Of a DNA stretch of 64,000 nt, positions 1-10,380 are shown one piece after another; the first letter of the stretch is position 1, and every line of letters starts with the position of its first letter. This DNA is from Pilibacter termitis (GTDB taxonomy: Bacteria; Bacillota; Bacilli; Lactobacillales; Streptococcaceae), in contig NZ_FUXI01000006.1 of assembly GCF_900167335.1 (NCBI RefSeq), positions 49,390 through 113,389 on the forward strand, given 5' to 3'. The translations under genes were made by a program, and so were the position numbers. A model generated the notes under the pieces. The model ran no database searches, was not told the origin of the DNA, and saw only the letters and a program-made list of their open reading frames with translations.

Positions 1-203
1 AGCTAGACAAAGAAAAGCGGAGAAGTGCGTTAAGGAGTTTGCAACAGTGAGCCGTGTCATTCATTTACTCGAAACGAAGTTTCGAGTGACACTGCGAACA
101 GTTGCCAAACTCCTGCACTTCGCAGCTAGACAAAGAAAAGCGGAGAAGTGCGTTAAGGAGTTTGCAACAGTGAGCTGTGTCGTTCATTTACTGCTACACT
201 CTG
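1..203. repeat. Hairpin repeat array (family 2), two units, the second truncated
   Basis: One complete unit (about 17-131) and a second one cut short near 200. The unit is an imperfect palindrome: GGAGTTTGCAAC on one side pairs with GTTGCCAAACTCC on the other, and GAAGTGC with GCACTTC. At the tip is the short hairpin CGAAACGAAGTTTCG. Units are joined by AGCTAGAC. The window starts inside a unit, so the array probably extends leftwards. The open frame at 47-238 is made only of this repeat and is not a gene. Confidence 0.85.
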
Positions 204-256
204 AACAATTACGTTTTACGACACTCTCTTTACAATAAAAAAATCGAGGTGAAATC

Positions 257-583
257 ATGCTATTCCTACCAAAAAATGACGGAGAATTTGACAAGGCAAT
301 TCGTCGGTTGAAAGAAGAATATCTTGGGCAAAAAAATACAGGAGCCAACGATGAACAAGCGTTTGACATCTTGAGCGAAAAATATAGTCGCACCTCTAGC
401 AAATTGGAAAAATTGTTAAAAACAAAACAAGGACGTAGAAAAATCAAGCGAGAATTTTGTCGCATGGAAAATAAACGCATTGAGCGAGAACTAGAGGGTA
501 GAGCCAACGAGGCTCAAGAAATCGAAGAAAAATTTGCCCTGTGGAAATGTCTCTACTCAGACAAATCAGACAAGAAAGAGTAG
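257..583 (+). CDS. Small charged hypothetical protein
   Basis: 108 residues, very rich in Lys, Arg and Glu, with no signal peptide or membrane segment; most of it looks helical. I do not recognise a family. The start ATG follows GAGGTG at good spacing. It ends 14 bases before the Na+/H+ antiporter start, so the two are probably co-transcribed. A role connected with the antiporter is only a guess from position. Composition matches its neighbours. Confidence 0.6.
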   Translation: MLFLPKNDGEFDKAIRRLKEEYLGQKNTGANDEQAFDILSEKYSRTSSKLEKLLKTKQGRRKIKREFCRMENKRIERELEGRANEAQEIEEKFALWKCLYSDKSDKKE

Positions 584-597
584 CGAGGTGATGAAAA

Positions 598-2667
598 TTG
601 CATATTGTAACCATAGTCATTGCCTTCTTCAGCGTTTTGATTATCAGCAACTTAACGCACAGAGTGTTCCCACGACTGCCATTGCCAATGATTCAAATCG
701 TTTTAGGGGTGTTGATAGGAACACTTCAGCCAGATTTGATGATGAGGTTAGACACGGAAGTTTTTCTAGCACTCGTTGTTGCACCACTCCTATTTCGTGA
801 CGGACAACTAGCGGACATTACAAGCATTTTAAAACATAGGTATTTAGTTGTCTACCTTGCGTTTGGTGTGGTTTTTATCACCGTATTCTCACTAGGTTTC
901 GCCTTAAAAGCAATGTTACCCGTTGTTCCGCTTGCCGCTTGTTTTGCAGTAGGGGCAAGTTTGGGACCGACAGATGTTATCGCAGCAGGGAGTGTTACCA
1001 ATCGTCTGGAGTTTCCCAAGCGTGTCAGCAACATCATCAAAGGCGAGGGGTTAATCAATGATGCCAGCGGTTTGATTGCCTTTCAGTTTTCGATTTTACT
1101 CCTTACAACAGGCGAATTTTCGCTAAAAAGTGCGACACTTGCAGTGTTGTTCTCTGCGATTGGCGGAGGAGCAGTCGGTGTTTTACTTGCAGTATTGAAT
1201 TATCTTATCATTGGTTTTTTGGAAGAACTAGATGCAAAGGACGTTCGAGGCTACTTGATTGCTGAGCTATTTCTCCCGTTTATTTCATTTTTTGTCGCAG
1301 AAAAATTCCATGTTTCAGGTATTATCGCAGCGGTTATCGCAGGAGTTTTGCAGGCAAGTAGATTTAAAAAAATCACCTTATTTGATGCTCAAGTCGATAC
1401 GGTGACAGGAACTGTTTGGGATACGGTCAATTTTTCAATGGATGCGTTAGTATTTTTGCTCTTAGGAATCGAGCTACGTCATGTTTTCGCACCCGCATGG
1501 CTCAATCCAGAGTATTCTAACATTCAGTTGATTGTGACGATTTTAGGCTTAACCGTTCTACTATTTTTGACAAGAGGGATTTGTCTATCTTTTTACTATT
1601 TTCTTATTAGCAAGCGGAGAAAGCAAAAATTTTCACGTTATACAAATGATATTCTGTTAATCACATTCTCAGGTGTAAAAGGGACTGTTTCGATAGCAAC
1701 CGTTCTTTTGACGCCAACGCTTTTAGCCTCAAGTCAAGCGTTTAAGGAAAGACCTCTTGTGTTATTTGTCTCAAGCGGTGTTACACTTTTGAGCTTTATG
1801 ATTGGGATTTTATTCTTGCCACTTTTAGCACCTGAAAAAGAAGTAAAAAAAGATCATTTATTAGAAATTGCTTTGCTAGAAGATGTCGTGTTGCAACTGG
1901 AAAATGAAGTAAGAACGCTCAAAAATAAACGTGCTTTGAATGCCGTTATTGACAACTACCGCAGTCGAATACAGGAGCTAGTAGTAGATAGCGAAGGCGA
2001 GGACATTAAACAAGATTTTCAAGAGTTAAGGCTGATGATTTTGAAAATCGAGCAGGACGGACTAGAAGAGGCGTATCGGCGAAAAGAAGTGGACGAGGAA
2101 AGTTATGACTTGTACTTGCGTTTTACTCGCAGAATGGAACGTGTGATTGTGCATCGATTTGTCTCAGGACTAGATTTTCAGATGTTTATTTTCAAACGGT
2201 TTTTCCACTCACTTTTCCACCGAGTAATTGATTGGCAAAAAGGAACTAAGCGGAAAAATATTTCTGCTAGAACGCTAAGCCATGAGCAAAGAAAAGCAAT
2301 GCGTAGCGTGTTTTATGTTAACACCGAACGCATTTTACAATCTCTTGAAAACTTAGAGGGAATCTTTGATTCTAAACTTCTGGACTTTCTTCAACAAGAG
2401 AGGATTCGTCAAGCCGAACTTTTACATGAGCGACACTTTATCGACCGTGTCATTCAACAAAGTCGCCCGACAAATACCGAAGAGATGATGCGAGGATATT
2501 ATTTAGAGAGAAAGTTTATCTTTGAGTACGAAGAGTTAGGACTTTTGAAAAAAAGACAAGCTCAAGAGTTAAGGAGAAATGTCAATACGTTAGAGAGTTA
2601 CTCGCTAAAAGAAAATTATTCACAATTGCCGTATGAGTTCTTTGAGTATTTGAGGAATAATGAATGA
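598..2667 (+). CDS. Na+/H+ antiporter, CPA1/NhaP type, with long cytosolic C-terminus
   Basis: Membrane protein of 689 residues, probably exchanging Na+ (or K+) for protons. Residues 1 to about 415 are a series of hydrophobic segments of the Na+/H+ exchanger domain. Visible family motifs are GPTD at 123-126 and EGLIND at 150-155, the equivalents of the ion-binding Asp motifs in NhaP proteins. Residues from about 415 to the end form a highly charged, helical cytosolic tail of roughly 275 residues, much longer than in minimal antiporters and probably regulatory. The start is a TTG seven bases after GAGGTG; an ATG at 591 is in another frame. Ion specificity cannot be read from sequence. Confidence 0.88.
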   Translation: MHIVTIVIAFFSVLIISNLTHRVFPRLPLPMIQIVLGVLIGTLQPDLMMRLDTEVFLALVVAPLLFRDGQLADITSILKHRYLVVYLAFGVVFITVFSLGFALKAMLPVVPLAACFAVGASLGPTDVIAAGSVTNRLEFPKRVSNIIKGEGLINDASGLIAFQFSILLLTTGEFSLKSATLAVLFSAIGGGAVGVLLAVLNYLIIGFLEELDAKDVRGYLIAELFLPFISFFVAEKFHVSGIIAAVIAGVLQASRFKKITLFDAQVDTVTGTVWDTVNFSMDALVFLLLGIELRHVFAPAWLNPEYSNIQLIVTILGLTVLLFLTRGICLSFYYFLISKRRKQKFSRYTNDILLITFSGVKGTVSIATVLLTPTLLASSQAFKERPLVLFVSSGVTLLSFMIGILFLPLLAPEKEVKKDHLLEIALLEDVVLQLENEVRTLKNKRALNAVIDNYRSRIQELVVDSEGEDIKQDFQELRLMILKIEQDGLEEAYRRKEVDEESYDLYLRFTRRMERVIVHRFVSGLDFQMFIFKRFFHSLFHRVIDWQKGTKRKNISARTLSHEQRKAMRSVFYVNTERILQSLENLEGIFDSKLLDFLQQERIRQAELLHERHFIDRVIQQSRPTNTEEMMRGYYLERKFIFEYEELGLLKKRQAQELRRNVNTLESYSLKENYSQLPYEFFEYLRNNE

Positions 2668-2668
2668 G

Positions 2669-2720
2669 AAAAACAACAAGTTTGCGAACTTTGAATTGGC
2701 GAGCTTGTTGTTTTTTAGTT
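2669..2720 (+). terminator. Rho-independent terminator after the antiporter
   Basis: Arms AAAACAACAAG (from 2670) and CTTGTTGTTTT (from 2704) with a partly paired centre, followed by a run of T. It lies immediately after the stop codon at 2667. Confidence 0.75.
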
Positions 2721-2726
2721 TTTTTG

Positions 2727-3280
2727 TCTAGCTACGAGGGGCAGGAGTTTGGCAACTGTTCGCAGTGCCGCTCGAAACTTGCGTTTTGATGCTAGTCTTT
2801 CAAGAATCTTTGATTCTTAGAAAGACTGTATGCGAAACGAAGTGTAGCAGCAAGTAAACGGCACGGCTCACTGTTGCAAACTCCTGAACGCCCCACTTCG
2901 CTTTTCAGTGTCTAGCTGCGAGGGGCAGAGGTCTGGTCGCTGTTCGCAACAGCACTGGAAACTTCGTTTCCAGCAAGTAAATGCTGTGGCTCACTGCGAC
3001 AGCCCTCAGACCGCCCCACTTCGCTTTTCAGTGTCTAGCTGCGAAGTGCTGAAGTCTGGTGGCTGTTCGCAATGTCACCTGAAGCTCTGCTTCAGGCAAG
3101 TAAATGCCATGGCTCGCTGCCACAGACTTCAAAACGCACTTCTTCGCTTTTCTGTTTCTAGCTGCGAGGGGCAGGAGTTTGGTCGCTGTTCGCAATGCCA
3201 CCTGAAGCTTTGCTTCAGGCAAGTAAATGTCATGCCTCACTGCGACAAACTCCTGAACGCCCCTCTTCGCTTTTCTGTTT
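2727..3280. repeat. Tandem hairpin repeat array (family 2), four units
   Basis: Units start at about 2727, 2911, 3034 and 3157, each opening with TCTAGCT(A/G)CGA. Period is 123-124 bp except the first (184 bp), which contains an extra nested hairpin at 2794-2827. Each unit is a long imperfect palindrome. Stems diverge but keep pairing (GGAGTTTGG, AGGTCTGG and GAAGTCTGG against matching changes in the other arm), which suggests the structure matters. The array ends right at the stop codon of the minus-strand GntR gene. A 199-residue open frame across it (2908-3507) is an artefact. Confidence 0.88.
2794..2827. repeat. Nested hairpin inside a family-2 repeat unit
   Basis: AGTCTTTCAAGAATC and its complement GATTCTTAGAAAGACT form a stem with a TTT loop. 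The same hairpin, with flanking GCTACAC/GTGTAGC, appears in reverse orientation in one unit of the array at 34801-35352 (35126-35159). It sits where other units have their simple CGAAAC..GTTTCG tip. Confidence 0.75.
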
Positions 3281-3281
3281 C

Positions 3282-4010
3282 CTATTTTTTATTCGATACA
3301 ATCACTGTTTCAAATTCAAATTCTTCTGGAATGTGTTTGGCAATTGAAAACTCGAATACTCGGCTGTTGTCAAGAGAGGCTACTTGGTCTACTTGTAACA
3401 AGAAACTATTGCTTTTCAAATGTAATTCCTTTTTTTCAAAGTCATCAGGACGAACACCTGTAATTTTTACGACAGCACTATGCACCATTAGCCGTAAATC
3501 ACGTTGAATGTAGTTGTAAATCGACGTTTCCACATGGCTCATTTGCAAATTGGGAATTAAATCCAGTGGCATAAAGGTGTACTCAATAATAGAAGGAATG
3601 CCACGAATAATTCGAAGTCGTGTAATGGCATAAATGAAATCCCCTGCTTGAATGGAGAGTTTTGCGGCAATTTTTTCATCTGCACGTTCCACTTCAAACT
3701 TTAACACTTTTGTTTTGACTTCGCCTTCGGAAAATTGGTTGAACGTACCACTTAGATGATTGTGCTGAGCAACGTCCATTTTTTTCCAATCCTTGACATA
3801 ACTTCCGTCTCCTCGCCTGCGAACGATAATCCCGTCTAGTACAAGGCGATCCATTGCCTTTTTGATTGTGAGCATACTAACATGGAATAACTCTGCAAGT
3901 TCCCGCCCATTCGGCAACTGCTCATTGATTGCATATTTTTCATTAAAAATTTCTTCTTTTAGCGTTTCATAAACAACTAAATATTTCATTTGTGTAGACA
4001 TAGTTTTCAC
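3282..4010 (-). CDS. GntR-family transcriptional regulator (HTH-UTRA)
   Basis: Cytosolic DNA-binding repressor of the HutC/UTRA subfamily. The N-terminal 70 residues are a GntR winged helix (NGRELAELFHVSMLTIKKAM, then a wing with RRRGDGSYV). Residues about 95-235 match a UTRA ligand-binding domain, usually for sugars or sugar phosphates. The start is uncertain: GTG at 4010, ATG at 4001 or ATG at 3989 all fit, and no strong ribosome site decides. It lies downstream of a second, clearly related GntR gene with 180 bp between. It probably controls one of the two beta-glucoside/cellobiose PTS operons nearby. Confidence 0.85.
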   Translation of the reverse strand: MKTMSTQMKYLVVYETLKEEIFNEKYAINEQLPNGRELAELFHVSMLTIKKAMDRLVLDGIIVRRRGDGSYVKDWKKMDVAQHNHLSGTFNQFSEGEVKTKVLKFEVERADEKIAAKLSIQAGDFIYAITRLRIIRGIPSIIEYTFMPLDLIPNLQMSHVETSIYNYIQRDLRLMVHSAVVKITGVRPDDFEKKELHLKSNSFLLQVDQVASLDNSRVFEFSIAKHIPEEFEFETVIVSNKK

Positions 4011-4094
4011 ACTTTCATTTATAGTTTATTAGAGATAAGATATTGATATTGTTTTATTTTCAATACTAAATACTTTTACGAACTCCTTTTTACT

Positions 4095-4123
4095 ATTATA
4101 GAATGAAATGGAAAAGAAAACCA
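4095..4123 (-). promoter_or_regulatory. Possible promoter of the downstream GntR gene
   Basis: On the minus strand TATAAT (4100-4095) is preceded at 17 bp by TGGTTT, a poor -35. It lies in the 180-bp gap between the two GntR genes, about 90 bp before the coding start. Confidence 0.4.
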
Positions 4124-4190
4124 TGATTAGCTCTTGTTTTAATAAAAAGCTAAATTTAGATTTAGAGGACTTATATGACAACAATCACGT

Positions 4191-4907
4191 TTACATAATA
4201 TGATGTTCGGTATTGGTGACAGTAAAATCTCCCTTATCATAGCGATGCCTTGTTTGAGAATATTCAAAAGGAGTACCGTCTGTCAGATAAACAATTTGAT
4301 CCACTTCTAAAACGGGGTCATTTTCAGCACAATCAATAAATTTTTGGTCGTAAGCATCAGATTTATCTGCTCGGATTCGCCTAACAGAAGCTCCGATTGT
4401 TAATTTTAGCTCGTTAGTAATATGAGCATAAATAGAAGAATTTAATATTTTTTCATTAATTCCCGGAATGACATAGACAGGCATGATCGTATATTCCAAT
4501 AAAAAAGGTTCATTATTTAAAAGTCTCAATCGAATAATATCATAAACGGGATCATTTTTTTCAACTTTCAATTTATTTTGCTCGATTTCATCTGGGAAAC
4601 GAACTTCAAATGAGATAATTTTGCTACTAATTTTTCCCAAGTCAGCATATTTCCTTGTTACTCCTATATATTCTTGAACCTTGTTGTCATAAAGAGAAGT
4701 TTGTTCCGCTACAAAAGTTCCAATTCCTTTTTTTCCGAAAATGACTCCTTCAAATTGCAAGAGGTGTAAGGCTTTTTGGATTGTTACACGACTGGTAGAA
4801 TATTGTTTTGCTAATTCAATCTGCTTAGGTAGCATATCTCCTTGCTTATAGAGACCACGAATAATTTTAGCTCGAATGTCATCTGCTATTTTTTGGTAAA
4901 AGCTCAT
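4191..4907 (-). CDS. GntR-family regulator of the divergent beta-glucoside operon
   Basis: 238 residues: GntR winged helix at about 1-70 (LPKQIELAKQYSTSRVTIQK) and UTRA effector domain at about 95-235. I chose ATG 4907 because AAAGGAAG lies upstream at good spacing; the longer frame to 4940 lacks a ribosome site. It is divergent from the 6-phospho-beta-glucosidase gene. Perfect inverted copies of AATATGTAAAC overlap the -35 boxes of both divergent promoters, so it very likely represses itself and the bgl operon, with a phosphorylated beta-glucoside as probable inducer (inferred from the family). Confidence 0.88.
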   Translation of the reverse strand: MSFYQKIADDIRAKIIRGLYKQGDMLPKQIELAKQYSTSRVTIQKALHLLQFEGVIFGKKGIGTFVAEQTSLYDNKVQEYIGVTRKYADLGKISSKIISFEVRFPDEIEQNKLKVEKNDPVYDIIRLRLLNNEPFLLEYTIMPVYVIPGINEKILNSSIYAHITNELKLTIGASVRRIRADKSDAYDQKFIDCAENDPVLEVDQIVYLTDGTPFEYSQTRHRYDKGDFTVTNTEHHIM

Positions 4908-4939
4908 AGAATCTTCCTTTCGTTTATTGTTCGTACTCA

Positions 4940-6452
<1,513 letters not shown>

Positions 6453-6466
6453 AAAGGGTTAGAATC

Positions 6467-7786
6467 ATGGAAAAGAAAAATAGTGGAATGCAGGGTGCTT
6501 TTGACAAATTTACAGCGTTTTCAGTGAAGGTTGGGAATCAAGTTCATCTGAGATCGCTTCGAGATGCTTTTACCACCATTATGCCTATGTTTATCATGGC
6601 AGGGCTTGCGGTTTTAATCAATAATGTTATTTTTCCTTGGATTTTAAAAGGGGAGGCATTGAGCAAATTTCAGGTGTTTGGCAATGTTATTACCAATGGA
6701 ACGCTCAACGTTGCAGCACTGCTCATTGCTCCAATGATTGGTTATTTTCTAGCAAAAAATAAAAAATTTAAAAATCCAATTTCAGCAACCGTCGTTGCAA
6801 CAACCTGTCTTATTTTGATGATGAGTATCAATCACGTCGTTACCCCAAACGACATGGATGAAACGGTTACTATATCAAATGTGCTACTATTTAAGGATAC
6901 AGGTACTCAAGGAATGTTTGCTGGGATTATTATTGGTTTACTTGCAACAGAAATATTTATCCGATTAGCAACGATGAAGCGATTGCAAATTAATTTAGGC
7001 GAACAGGTTCCCCCTTCTGTAAGCCAAAGTTTTGCTTCGTTGATTCCAATGATTATTGTAGTGTGTTTTTTTGCAATCTTATCGGCAGTTCTGATTTCAG
7101 TTTTTGAAACAGATTTAATAACGCTTATTTCAACTGTTATTCAAGAACCGCTAAGAAAAGTTAATGCCTCGCTTTTAGGATATATATTGATTTTTTCTAC
7201 GGGGAATTTCTTATTCACATTAGGGATTCACCAAACGGTTTTGTACGGCTCACTACTAGAACCTATCCTATTAGTAAATATGAATGAAAACATGAGTGCA
7301 GTAAACGCAGGAAAAGTAGCACCGAACATTATCAATAGTGCCTTTACCACTGTTTACTCTCAAATGGGCGGAACAGGTGGAACGATTTCTTTGATTTTAG
7401 CAGTTTTAATTTTTATCAAATATAAACCGTATAGAGATGTAGTAAATCTTTCCATTGCTCCCGGAATTTTTGAAATCAATGAGCCAATTATTTTTGGTTT
7501 GCCAATTGTGTTCAACATTCCAATGATGATTCCATTTGTGTTAAGCCCAGTAATTGGAGCATTAGTTGGCTATTTTGCTACGGCTGTCGGATTTGTGAAA
7601 CCTTTAGCCTATATGATTCCGTGGACGACTCCACCAGTTTTAAGTGGATTTTTAGCAAGTGGCGGTGATTGGAAAGTGGCATTTCTACAAGTTCTCATTA
7701 TTGTAGCAACAATGTTTTTCTATCTACCATTTTTAAAAATCTCACAGCGTGTATCTCAAAAACAAGCTGAAGAATTAAATGCTTAG
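6467..7786 (+). CDS. PTS lactose/cellobiose-family EIIC permease
   Basis: Integral membrane sugar channel of the PTS lactose/N,N-diacetylchitobiose/beta-glucoside family, 439 residues with about ten hydrophobic segments. Recognisable stretches are VHLRSLRDAF near the N-terminus, a conserved FEINEPIIFGLP loop and WTTPPVLSGFL near the C-terminus. It carries no EIIA or EIIB domain and none is encoded in its own operon. It must borrow those proteins, possibly from the minus-strand operon at 10008-12471. Start ATG follows AAAGGG. Confidence 0.93.
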   Translation: MEKKNSGMQGAFDKFTAFSVKVGNQVHLRSLRDAFTTIMPMFIMAGLAVLINNVIFPWILKGEALSKFQVFGNVITNGTLNVAALLIAPMIGYFLAKNKKFKNPISATVVATTCLILMMSINHVVTPNDMDETVTISNVLLFKDTGTQGMFAGIIIGLLATEIFIRLATMKRLQINLGEQVPPSVSQSFASLIPMIIVVCFFAILSAVLISVFETDLITLISTVIQEPLRKVNASLLGYILIFSTGNFLFTLGIHQTVLYGSLLEPILLVNMNENMSAVNAGKVAPNIINSAFTTVYSQMGGTGGTISLILAVLIFIKYKPYRDVVNLSIAPGIFEINEPIIFGLPIVFNIPMMIPFVLSPVIGALVGYFATAVGFVKPLAYMIPWTTPPVLSGFLASGGDWKVAFLQVLIIVATMFFYLPFLKISQRVSQKQAEELNA

Positions 7787-7795
7787 CTAAAACTT

Positions 7796-7834
7796 AAAAA
7801 GCACGCAACTAAGAAGAACTTGCGTGCTTTTTAC
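7796..7834. terminator. Bidirectional rho-independent terminator
   Basis: AAAAAGCACGCAA and TTGCGTGCTTTTT form a perfect stem between convergent genes, with A-run and T-run suited to stop transcription from both sides. Confidence 0.88.
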
Positions 7835-7835
7835 A

Positions 7836-8699
7836 TTATCTTCGTGCCGAGCGAGCCATACGGACATAAGTATGACGTTTTCCACGAACGGCAATGGAAA
7901 GTGTTTGGATTGCCTCTGGGGTAGCCATTCCAGCAACTCCAGCATCTCCTAGACCGTAGACATCTACACCCGCACGTTTTGCTGAAAGTGCGATTGAACG
8001 GATCGTATCTGTGTCAGAGCCTTCTTGGCTCGTGCTGATTGTGGCAGAAACCAACGCTCCAGCTTTTTGCAAGGAAATTGCCACCTCTGCTAAGAGTGCC
8101 TCACTTACACCGGGAACAGTTGCAGGTGCGGGCAATACAATCAAATCCGCTCCCGCCTTTGCATAAGCAAGCAAATCTTCCTTGTTTAATTGACTTGCGT
8201 GTGCGATAACAGGATTGACAAAGAGAAATCCTGCGTATTGTTTTCGCACTTCTTGGATTTCTTTTAAAATGCGTTGGGCAGTTACTTCTGGTTTTTGATA
8301 GCCAGTTAAAGCGAGAAAATCAGGTTTCATTGCAAGAGCTTGTTGAATGGAAGAGGCAGTTGCTCGTTTGCTATCAATTCCGTCATCAGTAATTTCCAAA
8401 TTAATCCCCACTGCGACACCTGTTAATTCACGTAAAGTTTCAACAGGAGATTTTCCTTGTACTTCGGGCAAACTTGCGATTTTTCCTGTTGAGACATCAA
8501 AGCCCTTTAGTAAAATCAAATCTGCACCGAAAGCTGTTGCCAATTCTCCTGAAGTTACTTCGGGAAATAAAGAGGGCGTTTCTGCGGCTACTTCTGCTAA
8601 AATAACACGTCCCTCGCTTGCTTTGATTGCTTGCTTTAATTCAAGTGGTGTTTCTTTCTTTCCAAAATCAGATGCTACGCAGGCTAAAATTCTATTCAT
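7836..8699 (-). CDS. Putative TIM-barrel protein of unknown function
   Basis: 287 residues, cytosolic. Repeating beta-alpha pattern and Gly-rich phosphate-loop-like segments (NPVIAHASQL, GLGDAGVAGM) suggest a TIM barrel. I recall similar proteins being annotated only as a domain of unknown function in PTS operons; I cannot name an activity. The start ATG follows AAGGAGAC at good spacing. It is the last gene of a minus-strand operon, 17 bp after the Gfo/Idh oxidoreductase. The context points to handling of a sugar brought in by the PTS of the same operon. Confidence 0.7.
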   Translation of the reverse strand: MNRILACVASDFGKKETPLELKQAIKASEGRVILAEVAAETPSLFPEVTSGELATAFGADLILLKGFDVSTGKIASLPEVQGKSPVETLRELTGVAVGINLEITDDGIDSKRATASSIQQALAMKPDFLALTGYQKPEVTAQRILKEIQEVRKQYAGFLFVNPVIAHASQLNKEDLLAYAKAGADLIVLPAPATVPGVSEALLAEVAISLQKAGALVSATISTSQEGSDTDTIRSIALSAKRAGVDVYGLGDAGVAGMATPEAIQTLSIAVRGKRHTYVRMARSARR

Positions 8700-8716
8700 A
8701 ATGTCTCCTTCTACGA

Positions 8717-9769
8717 TTAAACTTCTTTTTCCAATTTATAAACGCTAGGACTAGAGGAAGTAAATCCATTTTCTAAAATTTCGATATTTGTTAGAGCTTC
8801 TTTCTTGGTAACGACAGGTTTTGCGTTGTTCACAAGTGTATCGTAAACGGCATCGTAAAATCGTCCGTAATCTCCAAGCGGCGTTTTAATTTGTTTTTCA
8901 ATCCAATCGCCATTGGCATTTTTGTATTTTGCTACACCGTAATACATAGGAGAATCTTCACCAAATCCAGCAGCGTCAGGCATAATGCCAGCTTTCAAAT
9001 CATTTTCCTGCTGATCTTCGCCGTATTTAATAAACGAACCATTTGTGCCATGCACGATAAAACGAGGATAGACGCTTGCCACGATATGATTGGTTTTCAG
9101 CTTGACTTTCATTTGGTGGCTAAAATGAAGATCTACGTCAAAATAATTGTCCACTGCACCGTTTACTTCGTTATTGCGAATGTCGTAGGCGACCATTTCT
9201 GGACGACCGAACAAGCCAATCATTCGATCCATTGTGTGAATCCCTAGACCGTAAAAACTTCCTTCTTCTTTTGGCCCGTTATGCGTAATGCTATTTGGAC
9301 GGTAGTAATCAATATGCGTTTCCACCTCTAAAATATCACCCAAAAATCCTTGTTCCACGACTTGTTTGACTGCTAGAAAATCTCCGTCAAATCGTCTATT
9401 TTGGTAAGGAGTAATCAACACGCCTTTTTCTTCCGCTAATTCAAAAAGTTCCTTAGCATGAGCGAGTGTATCGGCAAATGGTTTTTCCACAATTACAGAT
9501 TTTCCTGCTAAAATGACTTGTTTGGCAAGTTCATAATGTGTATGTGCAGGTGTGCAAATTGTCACAAGTTGAATTTCTTGGTCATTTAACAGTACGTTGA
9601 TGTCCGTTGTGAAATTTACCCCTTTCTCTTTATAAGGTTTTGCCAAATCTTCATTGATTTTGAGATCGAAAATAGTTTTCACCTCAAAGTTTTTACGCAA
9701 TGAAACATAAGGTAAATGGTAACGATTGGCAGATTTTCCAAATCCGATAAATCCTAATTTAATTGTCAT
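8717..9769 (-). CDS. Gfo/Idh/MocA-family NAD(P)-dependent oxidoreductase
   Basis: 350 residues. The N-terminal Rossmann fold starts with GFIGFGKSANRYHLPY. The family motif EKPFA (central Lys involved in catalysis) is followed by TPYQNRRFDGDF, typical of the YhhX-like branch. The C-terminal half is the alpha/beta substrate domain. ATG 9769 follows CGGAGAAAAACTC; the upstream ATG at 9793 has no ribosome site. It is probably co-transcribed with the EIIB gene above and the TIM-barrel gene below, and likely oxidises or reduces a sugar or polyol from this PTS. The substrate is unknown. Confidence 0.88.
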   Translation of the reverse strand: MTIKLGFIGFGKSANRYHLPYVSLRKNFEVKTIFDLKINEDLAKPYKEKGVNFTTDINVLLNDQEIQLVTICTPAHTHYELAKQVILAGKSVIVEKPFADTLAHAKELFELAEEKGVLITPYQNRRFDGDFLAVKQVVEQGFLGDILEVETHIDYYRPNSITHNGPKEEGSFYGLGIHTMDRMIGLFGRPEMVAYDIRNNEVNGAVDNYFDVDLHFSHQMKVKLKTNHIVASVYPRFIVHGTNGSFIKYGEDQQENDLKAGIMPDAAGFGEDSPMYYGVAKYKNANGDWIEKQIKTPLGDYGRFYDAVYDTLVNNAKPVVTKKEALTNIEILENGFTSSSPSVYKLEKEV

Positions 9770-9834
9770 GAGTTTTTCTCCGTTTTCCTTCATTTAATAG
9801 TGAGATGTAGGAGTTCGTTAATTGTTTTCAATAT

Positions 9835-9905
9835 GGAGACCTCTAAAAACTCGCATTTCCCCAGAATTGCTAGTTTTGGCTTAATCGTAGTTTTTAAAGG
9901 TACCC
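9835..9905. mobile_element. MITE (family 1), short copy
   Basis: 71-bp element starting GGAGACCTCTAAAAACTCG and ending GTTTTTAAAGGTACCC, flanked on both sides by ATAT (4-bp target duplication). The ends are shared with the copies at 10381-10659, 15614-15891 and 19832-19939. The interior is shorter, so this is a deletion derivative. It lies in the gap between the EIIB and oxidoreductase genes. Confidence 0.8.
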
Positions 9906-10007
9906 ATATCACAAACTCCTGAGGATATCTCACACTTTTTGAGTATAGTTTTTTTGGGTAAAATTTCTGCAAAGGCAATGAAATTTTGCTATGCAGTATA
10001 GCTTTAT
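9906..10007. other. Intergenic gap between EIIB and oxidoreductase genes
   Basis: About 100 bp beyond the MITE with no reading frame or clear terminator. Minus-strand transcription from EIIB probably reads through into the oxidoreductase gene. Confidence 0.4.
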
Positions 10008-10331
10008 TTAAGCATTTGCAGCACGGTGATTTTTCACAAGTGTCAAAGCACGTTTTAGAACGGCAGCACCGTTGATACGTCCGAAATCTTCGGCACTAAT
10101 TGCCTCGACAGGCACACGATTGTTCAATCGCTCTTGAATTTTCCCTTCAAGAAAAGCGATTTGTGGCCCAAGCATTACAACGTCCGCCTCTTCACTTTCC
10201 GTGTCAACACGTGGTTCACTTACAGCCCAAATTTTGACTTTCAAACTGTTTTTATCCGCTACTTCTTGCATTTTTTTCACTAAAAAACTAGTGGACATTC
10301 CTTCGTTACAGCATAATAAAATATTTACCAT
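10008..10331 (-). CDS. PTS lactose/cellobiose-family EIIB
   Basis: 107-residue cytosolic phosphocarrier. The active-site loop is CCNEGMSTS; by comparison with CelB-type proteins the phosphorylated residue is Cys8. It takes phosphate from EIIA and passes it to the sugar bound in EIIC. ATG follows AAAGGAAG. It belongs to the minus-strand operon EIIA-EIIC-EIIB. A 279-bp MITE separates it from EIIC, so expression may depend on read-through of that hairpin-rich insert. Confidence 0.92.
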   Translation of the reverse strand: MVNILLCCNEGMSTSFLVKKMQEVADKNSLKVKIWAVSEPRVDTESEEADVVMLGPQIAFLEGKIQERLNNRVPVEAISAEDFGRINGAAVLKRALTLVKNHRAANA

Positions 10332-10380
10332 TGTAATCTTCCTTTCAGTTTGTGGTTTTTGAATGCTATCCTAAGCATAT

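Noticed and set aside
2727-3280. CRISPR-like tandem repeats
   Set aside because: The whole 123-bp unit repeats, with no short repeats separated by unique spacers, and no cas genes lie nearby.
2908-3507. 199-codon open frame on the plus strand
   Set aside because: It runs through three copies of the family-2 repeat and into the antisense of the GntR gene. The repeated Cys/Ser-rich protein pattern only reflects the 123-bp period; there is no ribosome site.
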